From: Oricola sp.
GTDB lineage: Bacteria; Pseudomonadota; Alphaproteobacteria; Rhizobiales; Rhizobiaceae
Assembly: GCF_022763245.1 (NCBI RefSeq)
Contig: NZ_JALEGV010000014.1
Location: 62,001 to 126,000, forward strand
DNA length: 64,000 nucleotides
Direction: 5' to 3'
The position numbers and the translations under genes were made by a program. The notes under the pieces were generated by a model. The model was not told the DNA's origin. It did not search any database and was given only the letters and a program-made list of their open reading frames with translations. This document shows, piece by piece, positions 48,544 to 57,475 of this stretch; the first letter of the stretch is position 1, and every line of letters begins with the position of its first letter.

Positions 48544-49312
48544 GGGCAGCTTTCCTTTGGACGTCACCTTTCTGCTTCCCGACACCATCCCGGCGTCGGT
48601 CGCCTTCGGATTTGTCGCGCTCAGCTTCTTCACCTCAGCCCTGACGGCTGCCGTCGGTCTCGGCGGGGGGCTGGTGATGCTGGTGGTGATGGGGTTCTTC
48701 ATGCCCGCCGCCGCGCTCATACCGGTCCACGGACTGGTTCAGTTCGGCTCCAATTTCGGACGGGCCTGGCACCTGCGCCGGCACGTCCTGCTGCGCGCGA
48801 TGGCGCCGTTCGTCATCGGCGCCATTTTCGGGGCGATGCTGGGCGGGGTCGTCGTTGTCGATCTGCCTGATCTCGTCTTGAAGACCGCGCTCGCCGCCTT
48901 CGTCATCATCCTGACCTGGATCAAGCTGCCCGCCTTCGTCAACGCGTCGTCGCCCTATGTGTTCGCGATCGGCGGTTTCGTGACGACGGCGGCCTCCATC
49001 TTCCTCGGAGCGACCGGGCCGCTTGTGGCGGCCTTCACCAGCCGCGCCTTCGACGACCGGCACAACATGGTCGCCAATTTCGCGCTGGCGATGACAGCGC
49101 AGCATCTTCTGAAGGTGGTGGCCTTCGGCGCCCTCGGCTTCGCGCTGGCGCCCTGGCTGCCCCTGGCCGCCGCCATGATCGCGAGCGGCTATCTCGGCAC
49201 GCGGGCGGGCGCGGTGGTGCTGGATCGCACCGGCGAGGCGCGGTTTCGCATCACGCTGAAGGTCGGCATCACGCTTCTGGCGCTTGAAATGGCGCGCCGG
49301 GCCTGGATGTAG
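48527..49312 (+). CDS. TauE/SafE (TSUP) family permease, second copy
   Basis: A 261-residue protein with about eight helices; ATG 48527 overlaps the upstream gene by 17 bases (a TTG 30 bases later is possible). TSUP features: TAAVGLGGGLVMLVVMGFF in the first half and VTTAASIFLGATGPLVAAF in the second. It is divergent in sequence from the copy at 22101-22844, so probably a different substrate. It lies convergent to uppP with one base between stops. Confidence 0.87.
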   Translation: MAAPPKGSFPLDVTFLLPDTIPASVAFGFVALSFFTSALTAAVGLGGGLVMLVVMGFFMPAAALIPVHGLVQFGSNFGRAWHLRRHVLLRAMAPFVIGAIFGAMLGGVVVVDLPDLVLKTALAAFVIILTWIKLPAFVNASSPYVFAIGGFVTTAASIFLGATGPLVAAFTSRAFDDRHNMVANFALAMTAQHLLKVVAFGALGFALAPWLPLAAAMIASGYLGTRAGAVVLDRTGEARFRITLKVGITLLALEMARRAWM

Positions 49313-49313
49313 G

Positions 49314-50120
49314 TCAGCCGACCAGCCAGAGCCCGATGAGGCCCGCCGTGCCGACGGCGATGCGCCACCAGGCAAACAGCGAAAAGCCGTGTTTCGACAC
49401 ATAGTCGAGCAGATATTTCACCACGAAGGCGCCCGCGATGAAGGCGGTGACGAAGCCCGCTCCGATGATCATCGCGTCGTCGAGTGTCAGCACGTCGCGG
49501 TTCTTGTAGAGGTCGAGCACGAAGGCGCCGGTCATCGTCGGCATGGCGAGGAAGAAGGAGAACTCGGCGGCCGAGCGCTTGTCCGTGCCCATCAGGAGCG
49601 CTCCGGCGATCGTCGCGCCGGACCGGGACGTGCCGGGCACCATCGCTAGGCACTGGCAGAGGCCGATCTTGAGGCAGAGGCCGAGCGGATATTCCGTCAC
49701 GTCGGTGTAGCGCGGCTTCAGCGGCAGCCGGTCGATCCACAGGAGGATCACCCCGCCGACGATCAGCACGATGCAGATCAGGAGCGGCGTCTCGAACAGC
49801 ACCGTCTTGATGAAGTCATGCGCCAGCGCGCCGATGACCGCGGCGGGCAGGAAGGCCAGCAGGATGCCGCCGACGAAATGCTGTGTCTTGCGGTCCTTCG
49901 GCAGGTTGACCGCCAGTTGCCACAGCCGGGTGAAATACACCGTCAGGATGGCCATGATCGCGCCGAGCTGGATCAGCACCTCGAAGGTCTTGCCGGTTGA
50001 TTCGAAGCCGAGGAAATGGCCGGCCAGGAGAAGATGCGCGGTGGAAGAGACGGGAACGAATTCCGTGAGCCCCTCCAGAATGCCAAGGAGGAGCGCTTCG
50101 ACGATCGTCTGGTCAGCCAT
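49314..50120 (-). CDS. uppP: undecaprenyl-diphosphatase UppP (BacA)
   Basis: A 268-residue membrane enzyme with ATG 50120 (standard family length; a TTG 18 bases upstream is less likely). Catalytic motifs [17 protein letters not shown] (glutamates and Ser/His) near the N-terminus and [10 protein letters not shown] (Arg) in the second half are intact. It recycles the lipid carrier for peptidoglycan and other glycans and can raise bacitracin resistance. Confidence 0.95.
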   Translation of the reverse strand: MADQTIVEALLLGILEGLTEFVPVSSTAHLLLAGHFLGFESTGKTFEVLIQLGAIMAILTVYFTRLWQLAVNLPKDRKTQHFVGGILLAFLPAAVIGALAHDFIKTVLFETPLLICIVLIVGGVILLWIDRLPLKPRYTDVTEYPLGLCLKIGLCQCLAMVPGTSRSGATIAGALLMGTDKRSAAEFSFFLAMPTMTGAFVLDLYKNRDVLTLDDAMIIGAGFVTAFIAGAFVVKYLLDYVSKHGFSLFAWWRIAVGTAGLIGLWLVG

Positions 50121-50225
50121 GTCAGAAATCCGGTTCAACGCCGCGCCGTGGCGGCCTCAGGGTCAGCGTGGCCCGCAGATACACGAAAACCGAAAGGGCT
50201 GGCCAGCGCGAAAGTCGACCATGTT

Positions 50226-50693
50226 CTACAGAGGAAGTGCGCTTGTATCCTTTAGGGTCTGCAGCACGATCGACGTCTTCACGTTCTGCACCGCCTCGTG
50301 CGGCAGCAGCGTCTCGTTGACGAAGTCCGAGAGACCGCGCAGGTCGCGTGTGACGACCTTCAGGATGTAGTCCATCTCGCCGGTCAGGGAGTGGGCTTCC
50401 TGCACCTCGGGCAAGCGCGCCATCAGATCCGCGAATCGCGCCGAATTGTTGCGATTGTGGGTCGCCAGCGTCACCGAAATGAAATTCACCAGGCCGAAGC
50501 CCGCCTTCTCGCCGTCGACGCGCGCATGGTAGCCGGCGATCAGCCCGTCGCGTTCCAGCCGCGATCGGCGACGCGAGCATTGCGAGGGCGACAGGTGGAT
50601 GCGCTCGGCGATGTCGTTGTTGGTCAGCCGCGCGTCCGCCTGCAGAAGCGCAAGGATTTTGCGATCCGTCGTATCCAGCCCAATCTCCGACAC
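50226..50693 (-). CDS. Lrp/AsnC-family transcriptional regulator
   Basis: A 155-residue regulator. GTG 50693 is chosen because GGAGGA precedes it by seven bases; an ATG at 50756 would lie inside the operator region. An N-terminal winged helix (LDTTDRKILALLQADARLTNNDIAERIHLSPSQCSRR) precedes the RAM ligand/oligomer domain (EVQEAHSLTGEMDYILKVVTRD). It is divergent from the hpd gene with 118 bases between, so it probably controls tyrosine/phenylalanine breakdown in response to an amino acid. Confidence 0.9.
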   Translation of the reverse strand: MSEIGLDTTDRKILALLQADARLTNNDIAERIHLSPSQCSRRRSRLERDGLIAGYHARVDGEKAGFGLVNFISVTLATHNRNNSARFADLMARLPEVQEAHSLTGEMDYILKVVTRDLRGLSDFVNETLLPHEAVQNVKTSIVLQTLKDTSALPL

Positions 50694-50709
50694 GAGAAAT
50701 CCTCCATGG

Positions 50710-50758
50710 ATGCACGATGTTTGCATGATCGTGATCCAACGTGCATCAAAATGCAAAC
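50710..50758. promoter_or_regulatory. paired boxes between the Lrp-type regulator and hpd
   Basis: GATGCACG (50710-50717) recurs inverted as CGTGCATC (50741-50748), and TTTGCAT (50721-50727) recurs inverted as ATGCAAA (50752-50758). In both pairs the starts are 31 bases apart, about three helical turns. Such phased repeats suit an Lrp octamer or dimer array and could serve both divergent genes. Confidence 0.55.
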
Positions 50759-50811
50759 ACCTTGCGGCCTGTCCGCGCTATTCTGTCGCAAGCAAGCGAT
50801 GGAGAGCAGCC

Positions 50812-51924
50812 ATGGGACCGTTTCCGCATCACGCACCGCAAGCCGAGATTTCGGCCGACAATCCGGCCGGCACGGACGGGTTCGAATTCGTCGAGTTCGC
50901 CCATCCGGACCCGAGCGAACTGGAAACGCTGTTTGCGCGCATGGGCTATGTGCCGGTAGCGCGTCACAAGACGAAGAAGATCACCGTCTGGCGCCAGGGC
51001 GACATCAACTACATCGTCAATGCCGAGCCGGGCTCGCATGCGATGCGCTTCGTCGGGGAGCACGGCCCTTGCGCGCCGTCGATGGCGTGGCGCGTGGTCG
51101 ATGCGCAGCACGCCTTCGATCACGCCGTCGCCAAGGGCGCGACGCCCTATCAAGGCGAGGACAAGACGCTGGACGCGCCGGCCATCGTCGGCATCGGCGG
51201 TTCGCTCCTCTATTTCATCGACGCCTATGGCGAGAAGGGCTCGGCCTATGATGCGGCGTTCGAGTGGCTGGGCGAGCGCGATCCGAAGCCCGAGGGCGTC
51301 GGCTTCTATTACCTCGATCACCTGACCCACAACGTCTATCGCGGCAACATGGACACGTGGTGGGACTTCTATCGCGAGCTGTTCGGCTTCACCCAGATCC
51401 ACTTCTTCGACATCGAGGGCAAGCTGACGGGGCTGGTCAGCCGCGCGATCACCTCGCCTTGCGGCAAGATCCGCATTCCGCTGAACGAATCGACCGACGA
51501 CAAGTCGCAGATCGAGAGCTATCTGAAGAAATACAAGGGCGAGGGCATCCAGCACATCGCGGTTGGCACGGAACAGATCTACGACGCTACCGACGCGCTC
51601 GCCGCCAACGGCCTGCAATTCATGCCCGGACCGCCGGACGCCTATTACGCGATGAGCTTCGACCGCGTGCACGGCCATGACGAGCCGGTCGATCGCATGA
51701 AGACCTACGGCATCCTGATCGACGGCGAAGGCGTCGTCGGCGGCGGGGAGACGAAGATCCTGCTGCAGATCTTCTCCAAGACCGTCATCGGGCCGATCTT
51801 CTTCGAGTTCATCCAGCGCAAGGGCGACAACGGGTTCGGCGAGGGCAACTTCCGCGCCCTGTTCGAATCGATCGAGCGCGAGCAGATCGAATCGGGCGAA
51901 CTGGCGGTCGAGGCCGCCGAATAG
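50812..51924 (+). CDS. hpd: 4-hydroxyphenylpyruvate dioxygenase
   Basis: A 370-residue Fe(II) enzyme with two VOC-type domains. ATG 50812 has a GGAGA site eight bases upstream. C-terminal Fe ligands are His in LDHLTHNVY, His in GIQHIAVG and Glu in FFEFIQRKG. It converts 4-hydroxyphenylpyruvate to homogentisate in tyrosine breakdown. No homogentisate dioxygenase gene is adjacent. The divergent Lrp/AsnC regulator probably controls it. Confidence 0.96.
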   Translation: MGPFPHHAPQAEISADNPAGTDGFEFVEFAHPDPSELETLFARMGYVPVARHKTKKITVWRQGDINYIVNAEPGSHAMRFVGEHGPCAPSMAWRVVDAQHAFDHAVAKGATPYQGEDKTLDAPAIVGIGGSLLYFIDAYGEKGSAYDAAFEWLGERDPKPEGVGFYYLDHLTHNVYRGNMDTWWDFYRELFGFTQIHFFDIEGKLTGLVSRAITSPCGKIRIPLNESTDDKSQIESYLKKYKGEGIQHIAVGTEQIYDATDALAANGLQFMPGPPDAYYAMSFDRVHGHDEPVDRMKTYGILIDGEGVVGGGETKILLQIFSKTVIGPIFFEFIQRKGDNGFGEGNFRALFESIEREQIESGELAVEAAE

Positions 51925-51946
51925 GCGCACGCCGCCGATCCGGTCG

Positions 51947-53164
51947 TCAGGCCGCAATCATCCGGTTGTGGCGGGAGCGCAGGAAGATCGTGGCGATGAT
52001 CGCGATGTTCAGGATGTTCCAGGCGATGCCGTTCAGGAAGGCCATCTCGTAGGAGCCGGTGAGGTCGTAGATCCAGCCGGACATCCAGCCGCCGAGCGCC
52101 ATACCGGCGATGGTCGCCATGATGACGAAGCCGACGCGGGCGCCGGCTTCCTTCGCTGGCAGGTATTCGCGCACGATGAGCGCATAGCTCGGCACGATGC
52201 CGCCCTGCGACAGGCCGAAGACAAGGCTGACCATGTAGAGCGAGACCAGCCCGTCATAGGGCAGGTAGAGGAAGAGCGCGATGCATTGCAGGGTCGAGCC
52301 GATCAGCAATGTGCGCACGCCGCCGAGCTTGTCGGCGATCAGGCCCGAGACGAGCCGCGACACCACGCCCCCCATCAGCATCAGGGACAGCATTTCCGCG
52401 CCCGCGACCGGGCCGTAGCCGAGATCGACGCAGAGCGACACCAGATGCACCTGCGGCATCGACATGGCCACGCAGCAGCCGACGCCGGCGAGGCCGAGCA
52501 TCCATTGCAGCGTCCTCGGTGAAAAGCCTGTGGCCGGCATTTCCTCGACCACGCTATCACCCGTCGCTCCATGGATCGCGGCGACCGGCGGCCGGCGGCG
52601 CAGCAAAAGCGACAGCGGAATGATGCTCGCCACGATGACGATCGCAAGAACGGAGTAGGACGCGCGCCAGCCGGCGTCGTGCTGCAGCGAGTTCAGGAGA
52701 ACCGGCCAGACGACGCCGGACAGGTAGTTGCCGCTCGCCGCGATGGCGACGGCAATACCGCGCCGACGGTGGAACCAGTGCGAGATGTCGGCAATGAGCG
52801 GGCCGAACCCGGCCGCCGTGCCAAGGCCGATCAGAAGCTGCGCCGCCGACAGGAGGTGAACGGAGGGGCTGATCGCGGCGAGGCCGTAGCCCGCGCCCAG
52901 CGTCAGTGCCGAGCCGGTCAGCGCGATGGTGATGCCGTAGCGGTCGACCACGCGCCCGAGAACGAGATTGCCGATGGCGAAGCCGATCATGGTCACGGTG
53001 TAGGGGACCGAGGCGGCGGCGCGCGCGATGTCGAATTCGGCCTGGACGTCGGGCATGACGACGACGATCGACCACATGCCGACATTGCCGATCGTGGCGA
53101 TCAGCAAGGTGAGTGCCAGGCGCTTCCAGGCATAGGCGCTGTCGGGGGCGGGCGTTGATTGCAT
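51947..53164 (-). CDS. MFS transporter
   Basis: A 405-residue, twelve-helix major facilitator. The N-terminal half shows IGNLVLGRVVDRYGI (motif A-like loop) and IADISHWFHRRRGIAVAIAASGNYLSG; the loop between helices six and seven is about 25 residues. The pattern resembles monocarboxylate/oxalate-formate type carriers. It is convergent to hpd (22 bases apart); transport of an aromatic acid is possible but only by proximity. Confidence 0.88.
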   Translation of the reverse strand: MQSTPAPDSAYAWKRLALTLLIATIGNVGMWSIVVVMPDVQAEFDIARAAASVPYTVTMIGFAIGNLVLGRVVDRYGITIALTGSALTLGAGYGLAAISPSVHLLSAAQLLIGLGTAAGFGPLIADISHWFHRRRGIAVAIAASGNYLSGVVWPVLLNSLQHDAGWRASYSVLAIVIVASIIPLSLLLRRRPPVAAIHGATGDSVVEEMPATGFSPRTLQWMLGLAGVGCCVAMSMPQVHLVSLCVDLGYGPVAGAEMLSLMLMGGVVSRLVSGLIADKLGGVRTLLIGSTLQCIALFLYLPYDGLVSLYMVSLVFGLSQGGIVPSYALIVREYLPAKEAGARVGFVIMATIAGMALGGWMSGWIYDLTGSYEMAFLNGIAWNILNIAIIATIFLRSRHNRMIAA

Positions 53165-53241
53165 GGCGCGACGCTATTGCCGCGCGGTGCATTTGTCTAA
53201 TGGCTTTTCGGGGGCTCGGACAGGTGCGTCGGGGCGGGCCT

Positions 53242-53535
53242 TCAGAAGCCCATCCGGCTTCCCACCGCTTTGAGCGCGGCCAGAAAGGCGAGGCTCAGAA
53301 ATGCGCCGCTGACGATCAGGACAGCCTGCGATGTGCCGTCCCCAAACGGCAGGCGAAGCGACTCCGAGACATACAGCCCGAGAAAGCCGCCCGCGATCAG
53401 GATCACCGCGTTCAACAGGACGCCGAAACCGTCTTCGCGCAGCACGCCGTCCATTGCGACGCCGACGAAATAGGCGCCCGCCACCCCGATGAAGAGGAGG
53501 AACAGGAACATCGTCGTATCGGTTCCATAAATCAT
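53242..53535 (-). CDS. small membrane protein with three helices (hypothetical)
   Basis: A 97-residue protein starting at ATG 53535 after a GGAGG site nine bases upstream. Three hydrophobic segments (about residues 8-25, 36-55, 68-90) are separated by short loops, one with MDGVLREDGFG. No family recognised. It lies on the minus strand between the MFS gene and a diguanylate cyclase, probably monocistronic. Confidence 0.65.
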   Translation of the reverse strand: MIYGTDTTMFLFLLFIGVAGAYFVGVAMDGVLREDGFGVLLNAVILIAGGFLGLYVSESLRLPFGDGTSQAVLIVSGAFLSLAFLAALKAVGSRMGF

Positions 53536-53801
53536 GCCGAAACGCCTCCAGTTCGCTTTCCGGTATAGTTGCCGTCACGTGAGAATGGCATGGCCGTGTG
53601 AATGTCCGGTTTCCCGGCCGCGCTGATTTGTCGGCTCGCATGCCGCAATTTGTTAAGACACGCCGCCTATCGATCGCCCCGGAACCGTTGGTGGCGGTTT
53701 TCCTAGAATTTTATCGTCCCGATAAGAGCGAATTTCACCGGGCGTGTGGTTGTTATGACACGCGGACCCGGACGCATCGGCGACGGGCAAAGAGAGATGC
53801 G

Positions 53802-54560
53802 GTGACACAACGCTTGTTCAAACGGCTGAGGCGGCTACCGGTCTGGTTCCAATCCATTCTGGTCACGGTGTTGGCCATCGTCGGCGCGGATGCGCTGACT
53901 TTTGCCTTCTACTGGTTCTTTTTCCAGGACCGGCTCTTGCTCGACCTGGTCCTCACCGCGATCATCACGATCGCGGTCGCGACGCCGATGAGCCTCGTGT
54001 TTCTCGACCAACTCACCAAGCTTGAAGCGCTGGTGTCGGAACTGCGGCATGCCAGCCGGACTGATCATCTGACCCGCATCGCCAACCGCCGCGAATTCAT
54101 GAGCACGGTGGGGCCGGCGCTGCTGGAGGTCCCCGACGCGGGCAGCGCGGGCGCGCTGCTGTTCATCGACGCGGACCGGTTCAAGCATATCAACGACACA
54201 TATGGCCATGCGGTGGGCGACAAGGTGCTCGTCGCGCTCGCGGAGCAGATCGGCGACTGCATTCGGCGCCAGGACATCGCCGCGCGGATCGGCGGCGAGG
54301 AATTCGCGGCCTTCCTGATCGATGCCGACAACATCCAGGCCCATCGGGTGGCGGAGCGCATCCGCACGAAGGTGTATGGCATCGGCACGCGGCTTGGCCT
54401 GTCGTCAGATGCGGTGAGCGTCTCCATCGGGATTGCCATTCACGAGCCGGGCGAGGATCTGGAAAGCGTTCTGCGCGAGGCGGACCGCTCTCTCTATGTC
54501 GCCAAGAACGAAGGCCGCAACCGGATCGCCGCCAACAGGATATTGTCGTCGGCGGCATGA
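53802..54560 (+). CDS. diguanylate cyclase with two membrane helices (GGDEF), copy 3
   Basis: A 252-residue protein from GTG 53802 (AAGAGAG site upstream); an ATG at 53598 would add 68 residues of low plausibility. Two N-terminal helices (about residues 14-35 and 40-62) are followed by GGDEF: TDHLTRIANRREFM, IDADRFKHINDTYGHAVGD, active GGEEF, and an RxxD inhibitory site (RRQD). Its membrane part is unrelated to copies 1 and 2. It should synthesise c-di-GMP. The 266 bases upstream hold no other gene. Confidence 0.88.
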   Translation: MTQRLFKRLRRLPVWFQSILVTVLAIVGADALTFAFYWFFFQDRLLLDLVLTAIITIAVATPMSLVFLDQLTKLEALVSELRHASRTDHLTRIANRREFMSTVGPALLEVPDAGSAGALLFIDADRFKHINDTYGHAVGDKVLVALAEQIGDCIRRQDIAARIGGEEFAAFLIDADNIQAHRVAERIRTKVYGIGTRLGLSSDAVSVSIGIAIHEPGEDLESVLREADRSLYVAKNEGRNRIAANRILSSAA

Positions 54561-54713
54561 TTTGAGCGACGGCTCAAGGCTCCCGCCTTCTTTCTCAGCT
54601 ACCCGCAAGATCAGGTCGCCCGAGGGGCGACGCCTACCGTCCGTCGTCGCACCCGGGCTCACCGAGCGTGGTGTGGTGTATACAAACGGCGGGTCCACAT
54701 TCTTCCACGCAAG

Positions 54714-54742
54714 CAAAAACGCCCGCATTGCTGCGGGCGTTT
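54714..54742 (-). terminator. terminator of the double-barrel outer-membrane protein gene
   Basis: On the minus strand AACGCCCGC pairs with GCGGGCGTT around a six-base loop, followed by a T run. It lies 28 bases after the stop codon at 54770. Confidence 0.85.
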
Positions 54743-54769
54743 CGTATTCTCGTTCGTGATCCGTCAGGA

Positions 54770-56353
54770 TCAGTTGATGCGCCAGGTCAGGCCTGCCGTG
54801 AAGGACTGCACGTTGGAGTCCTCGGTCCGGGTGAAGCCCTGCAGGGCGTCGCCGTAGAGTTCCTCGTCCGTCCACTTCGTGTTGCGGTATTCCAGCTTGG
54901 TGGAGAGATTGTCGGTGAGCATGGTCTCCATGCCGATACCGTAGGTCCAACCGTCACGGTCATAGGAGTAGGACAGCAGCTCTTCGGAACCGAACGCGCC
55001 GGTGCCGAGGGTCAGGTCCGCATCCATGCTGGTACGGGTGTAAGCGCCGAGGCCGTAGAACAGGGTCTTCGGATTGAGCAGCACACCGGCGCGACCACCG
55101 ACGGACCAGCTGTCGCCGGTCTTCAGCGTGTAGGTGAGGTCGCCCGAGCCGGTCACGTAGCCGTCATCGCAGTCATCCGCGCCAGGGCCGGAATTGCCGC
55201 CGGACTTGTAGCCTTCCAGGCAGTAGTCGCCGAACAGACCGACCTGCGACTCAGCGTTGGAGAAGGTGTAGTCGGCGAGCACACCGGCAACGAAACGGTT
55301 GCCGAGCTGCATGTCGTAGCCAGCCTCGAGACGACCGACGAGACCTTCGCCGCCGAAGTCGATGTCGCCGCCAACGGAGAAGATGTCGACCGGGCCGACC
55401 TGGATCAGGCCGCCGAGCGTGTAGTCGTGGAGTTCGATGCCGGCATTGTGGCGAACCGTCGAGAAGCCGCCGGACGCACCGACCGAGAAGCCGGTCCAGT
55501 CAACGGTCGGGATTGCATCGACAGCTGCCTGCTGCTCGGCGCTGCCGCCGCCGAAGCGGTACGACAACACGCCGCGGATCGTGTGGACAGTTGCGTCATC
55601 CCAGGTGCTGATGCCTGCTTCCGGGCCGAGCGGGTAGGTGTCGCTGTTGTCCCACCGCGTACGGCGATATTCCATCTTCATCGACGTCGAGCCGCTGATC
55701 AGCGCTTCGATGCCGCCGCCGACGGTCCAGCCGTCACGATCGTAGTCGTAGGACACGAGCGGCACGGTTCCGGTGGGCAGGGAGGTCAGCGTCAGAGCGC
55801 CTTCCAGATGGGTGCGGGTGTAACCGCCCAGGGCGTAGGCCAGCGCGCCTTCGTTGGCGACCATGCCGACGCGGCCGAGGACGCTCCAGCTGCTCTTGGC
55901 CGACAGGGAGTAATCGATGCTCGGATCGTCATCGACCGTCGCGGTGTCGCAGCTGTCAGGGCCGTTCGGATCTTCGTAGCAGACCTCGCCGTTGATGCCG
56001 GCGGTCGCGTCGATGTCCGACCAGGTGTAGTCGCCCTGGATACCGAGAACGAAATTGCCGACCTGGACATCGTAGCCGCCTTCGATCGTGCCGAGGTAGC
56101 CGTCGCCTCCGGCGTCGATCATGGCGCCGATGGAGAAGATATCGACCGGTCCGACCTGGATCAGGCCGCCCGTCTCGTAGTCGTAGATCTCGGCGCCCGC
56201 ATTGTGCGCCACGCCGCCGAGGCCGGCACCGGCGCCGAGATGGAAGCCCGTCCAGTCATAAGCGCTCGGCGGCGGGGCCAGGTCATCCGCCGCGTAGGCG
56301 GCGGTGCTGGACAGCAACAAGGCCGAGATAACTGCAAATTTCGTTCCGCGCAT
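54770..56353 (-). CDS. outer-membrane protein with two tandem Omp25/Omp31-like barrels
   Basis: A 527-residue protein starting at ATG 56353 after GGAGGGGAG. Residues 1-21 form a signal peptide (cleavage after AYA). Two homologous units follow: about 33-268 and 285-527. Each starts with DWTGF, contains an identical GGLIQVGPVDIFS block, then GGY/AGYD, DYT, a loop with two cysteines, GRVG/GRAG, SYDYDRDGWT/SYSYDRDGWT, EYR and a final beta-strand. Single units of this type (about 210-240 residues) form eight-stranded barrels in Brucella and rhizobia. Here two are fused by a short linker (SAEQQAAVDAIPT). It probably folds as two barrels or one large one. The protein ends in WRIN, without a terminal Phe. 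Confidence 0.85.
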   Translation of the reverse strand: MRGTKFAVISALLLSSTAAYAADDLAPPPSAYDWTGFHLGAGAGLGGVAHNAGAEIYDYETGGLIQVGPVDIFSIGAMIDAGGDGYLGTIEGGYDVQVGNFVLGIQGDYTWSDIDATAGINGEVCYEDPNGPDSCDTATVDDDPSIDYSLSAKSSWSVLGRVGMVANEGALAYALGGYTRTHLEGALTLTSLPTGTVPLVSYDYDRDGWTVGGGIEALISGSTSMKMEYRRTRWDNSDTYPLGPEAGISTWDDATVHTIRGVLSYRFGGGSAEQQAAVDAIPTVDWTGFSVGASGGFSTVRHNAGIELHDYTLGGLIQVGPVDIFSVGGDIDFGGEGLVGRLEAGYDMQLGNRFVAGVLADYTFSNAESQVGLFGDYCLEGYKSGGNSGPGADDCDDGYVTGSGDLTYTLKTGDSWSVGGRAGVLLNPKTLFYGLGAYTRTSMDADLTLGTGAFGSEELLSYSYDRDGWTYGIGMETMLTDNLSTKLEYRNTKWTDEELYGDALQGFTRTEDSNVQSFTAGLTWRIN

Positions 56354-56635
56354 GGAGAACTCCCCTCCGAATCATAACCCTAAGTGAGGTCAAGTTATCG
56401 AGTCCGGGGTGCATGTATCAACCTCAAGAACTTGCCGGCGGTGAAAAAGTCGGAGTCTGTGTCTTTGCGGTAACATGGAGCGTTGCGAGTATACATCGCA
56501 GCTGTTTTTGGCTCGACTCTCGGCGAAAGCGCGATGACTTGTCGCATGCGGCCCTCGCGGCGCGACAATGCCGGAGGGCGTGCCGGGCAACACGGTCGGC
56601 AGCGGTGAAACGGCGTGATGCCGCTCTTCGGCCCG

Positions 56636-56962
56636 CTACTGCTTGTATTCCCAGACCTGCTGGAAGCTGAGGTCGGTGAACGCCATGGCGTCGCGGGCGG
56701 CGCCGTCGCAGCCGAGCGTTCGGACGCTGCGCCGCATCTCGTCGCGCCATTGCGGCACGACGGCCATGGCGGCGGCGCGGTCGCCGGGGCTCAGGTGGCT
56801 GCCCTGCGTGGCGTTCGGATAGGCGAAATAGGCCGGGCAGGCCTCCTCGATCGCCGAGGTGTAGCCGCGGAAGATGGCGAAGCGCACGGCTTCGTTCTCT
56901 CCTGCCTGAGCGGACCAGGCCACGCCTGCGATGACTGCCCCGAGAACCAGCCGATTGAGCAT
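56636..56962 (-). CDS. small periplasmic protein (hypothetical)
   Basis: A 108-residue protein from ATG 56962 after GGGAGA. A signal peptide (MLNRLVLGAVIAGVAWSAQA) leaves about 88 residues with two cysteines (EEACPAY and TLGCDG) that could pair. The rest is mostly helical (AVVPQWRDEMRRSVRTLG). No family recognised. It lies upstream of the double-barrel gene on the same strand, with 280 bases between them. Confidence 0.65.
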   Translation of the reverse strand: MLNRLVLGAVIAGVAWSAQAGENEAVRFAIFRGYTSAIEEACPAYFAYPNATQGSHLSPGDRAAAMAVVPQWRDEMRRSVRTLGCDGAARDAMAFTDLSFQQVWEYKQ

Positions 56963-57475
56963 GTGCCTGCCTGTCTCCCGTGGTCGATTGATTGGCCGCG
57001 ACCCGGATAGTGCAATCGGTGGAACCTGTCCATGCCGGTTCGACAACCGGCGCGGGCTTTGTCGGGGAAAGCTCTGGACAAGGCGCCGTGGCACAAGGGC
57101 GGGACACCCCGTGCCCGCGAAGGCAACAGGGTATCTCGCATCAAGTGCTGGTCCGGGTTGTCTTCTCGTTGTGTCGGGCCCCGGTGATGGGGGCGCCGGG
57201 GCCCGTTTGCCGCCTTTTGACAGGCGGCTTGGGGAACCTTGCGGTTCCCGAGTGCTGTGGCCGGTCGGCACGGGCTGGCAGGAGCGGATGCCCGAGCGGG
57301 GAGGACCGGCTTGGCGGTGACAACCCTTGGTTGGAAGTCGCCGCCGATGCACGCGTTGTGACAGGCAAAACGGGCTCGCGGCAGTCGGCCGAACGGGTAG
57401 GCCGTGGCGCGAATGGATGCGGACCTATCCGAAAGGATAGGAGCGGCCATCCGATCGGCGCGGCGGACGGTTTCG
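56963..57475. other. gene-free stretch with three consecutive strong hairpins
   Basis: 513 bases without a convincing ORF; the frames that stay open lack family features. Between 57175 and 57258 are three perfect stems in a row: CGGGCCCCGG/CCGGGGCCCG (57175-57205), GCCGCCT/AGGCGGC (57209-57228) and GGGAACC/GGTTCCC (57232-57249). None has a clear T run on either strand. They may terminate the efflux operon or belong to an unannotated RNA. The rest would include the promoter of the leftward periplasmic protein gene. Confidence 0.5.
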
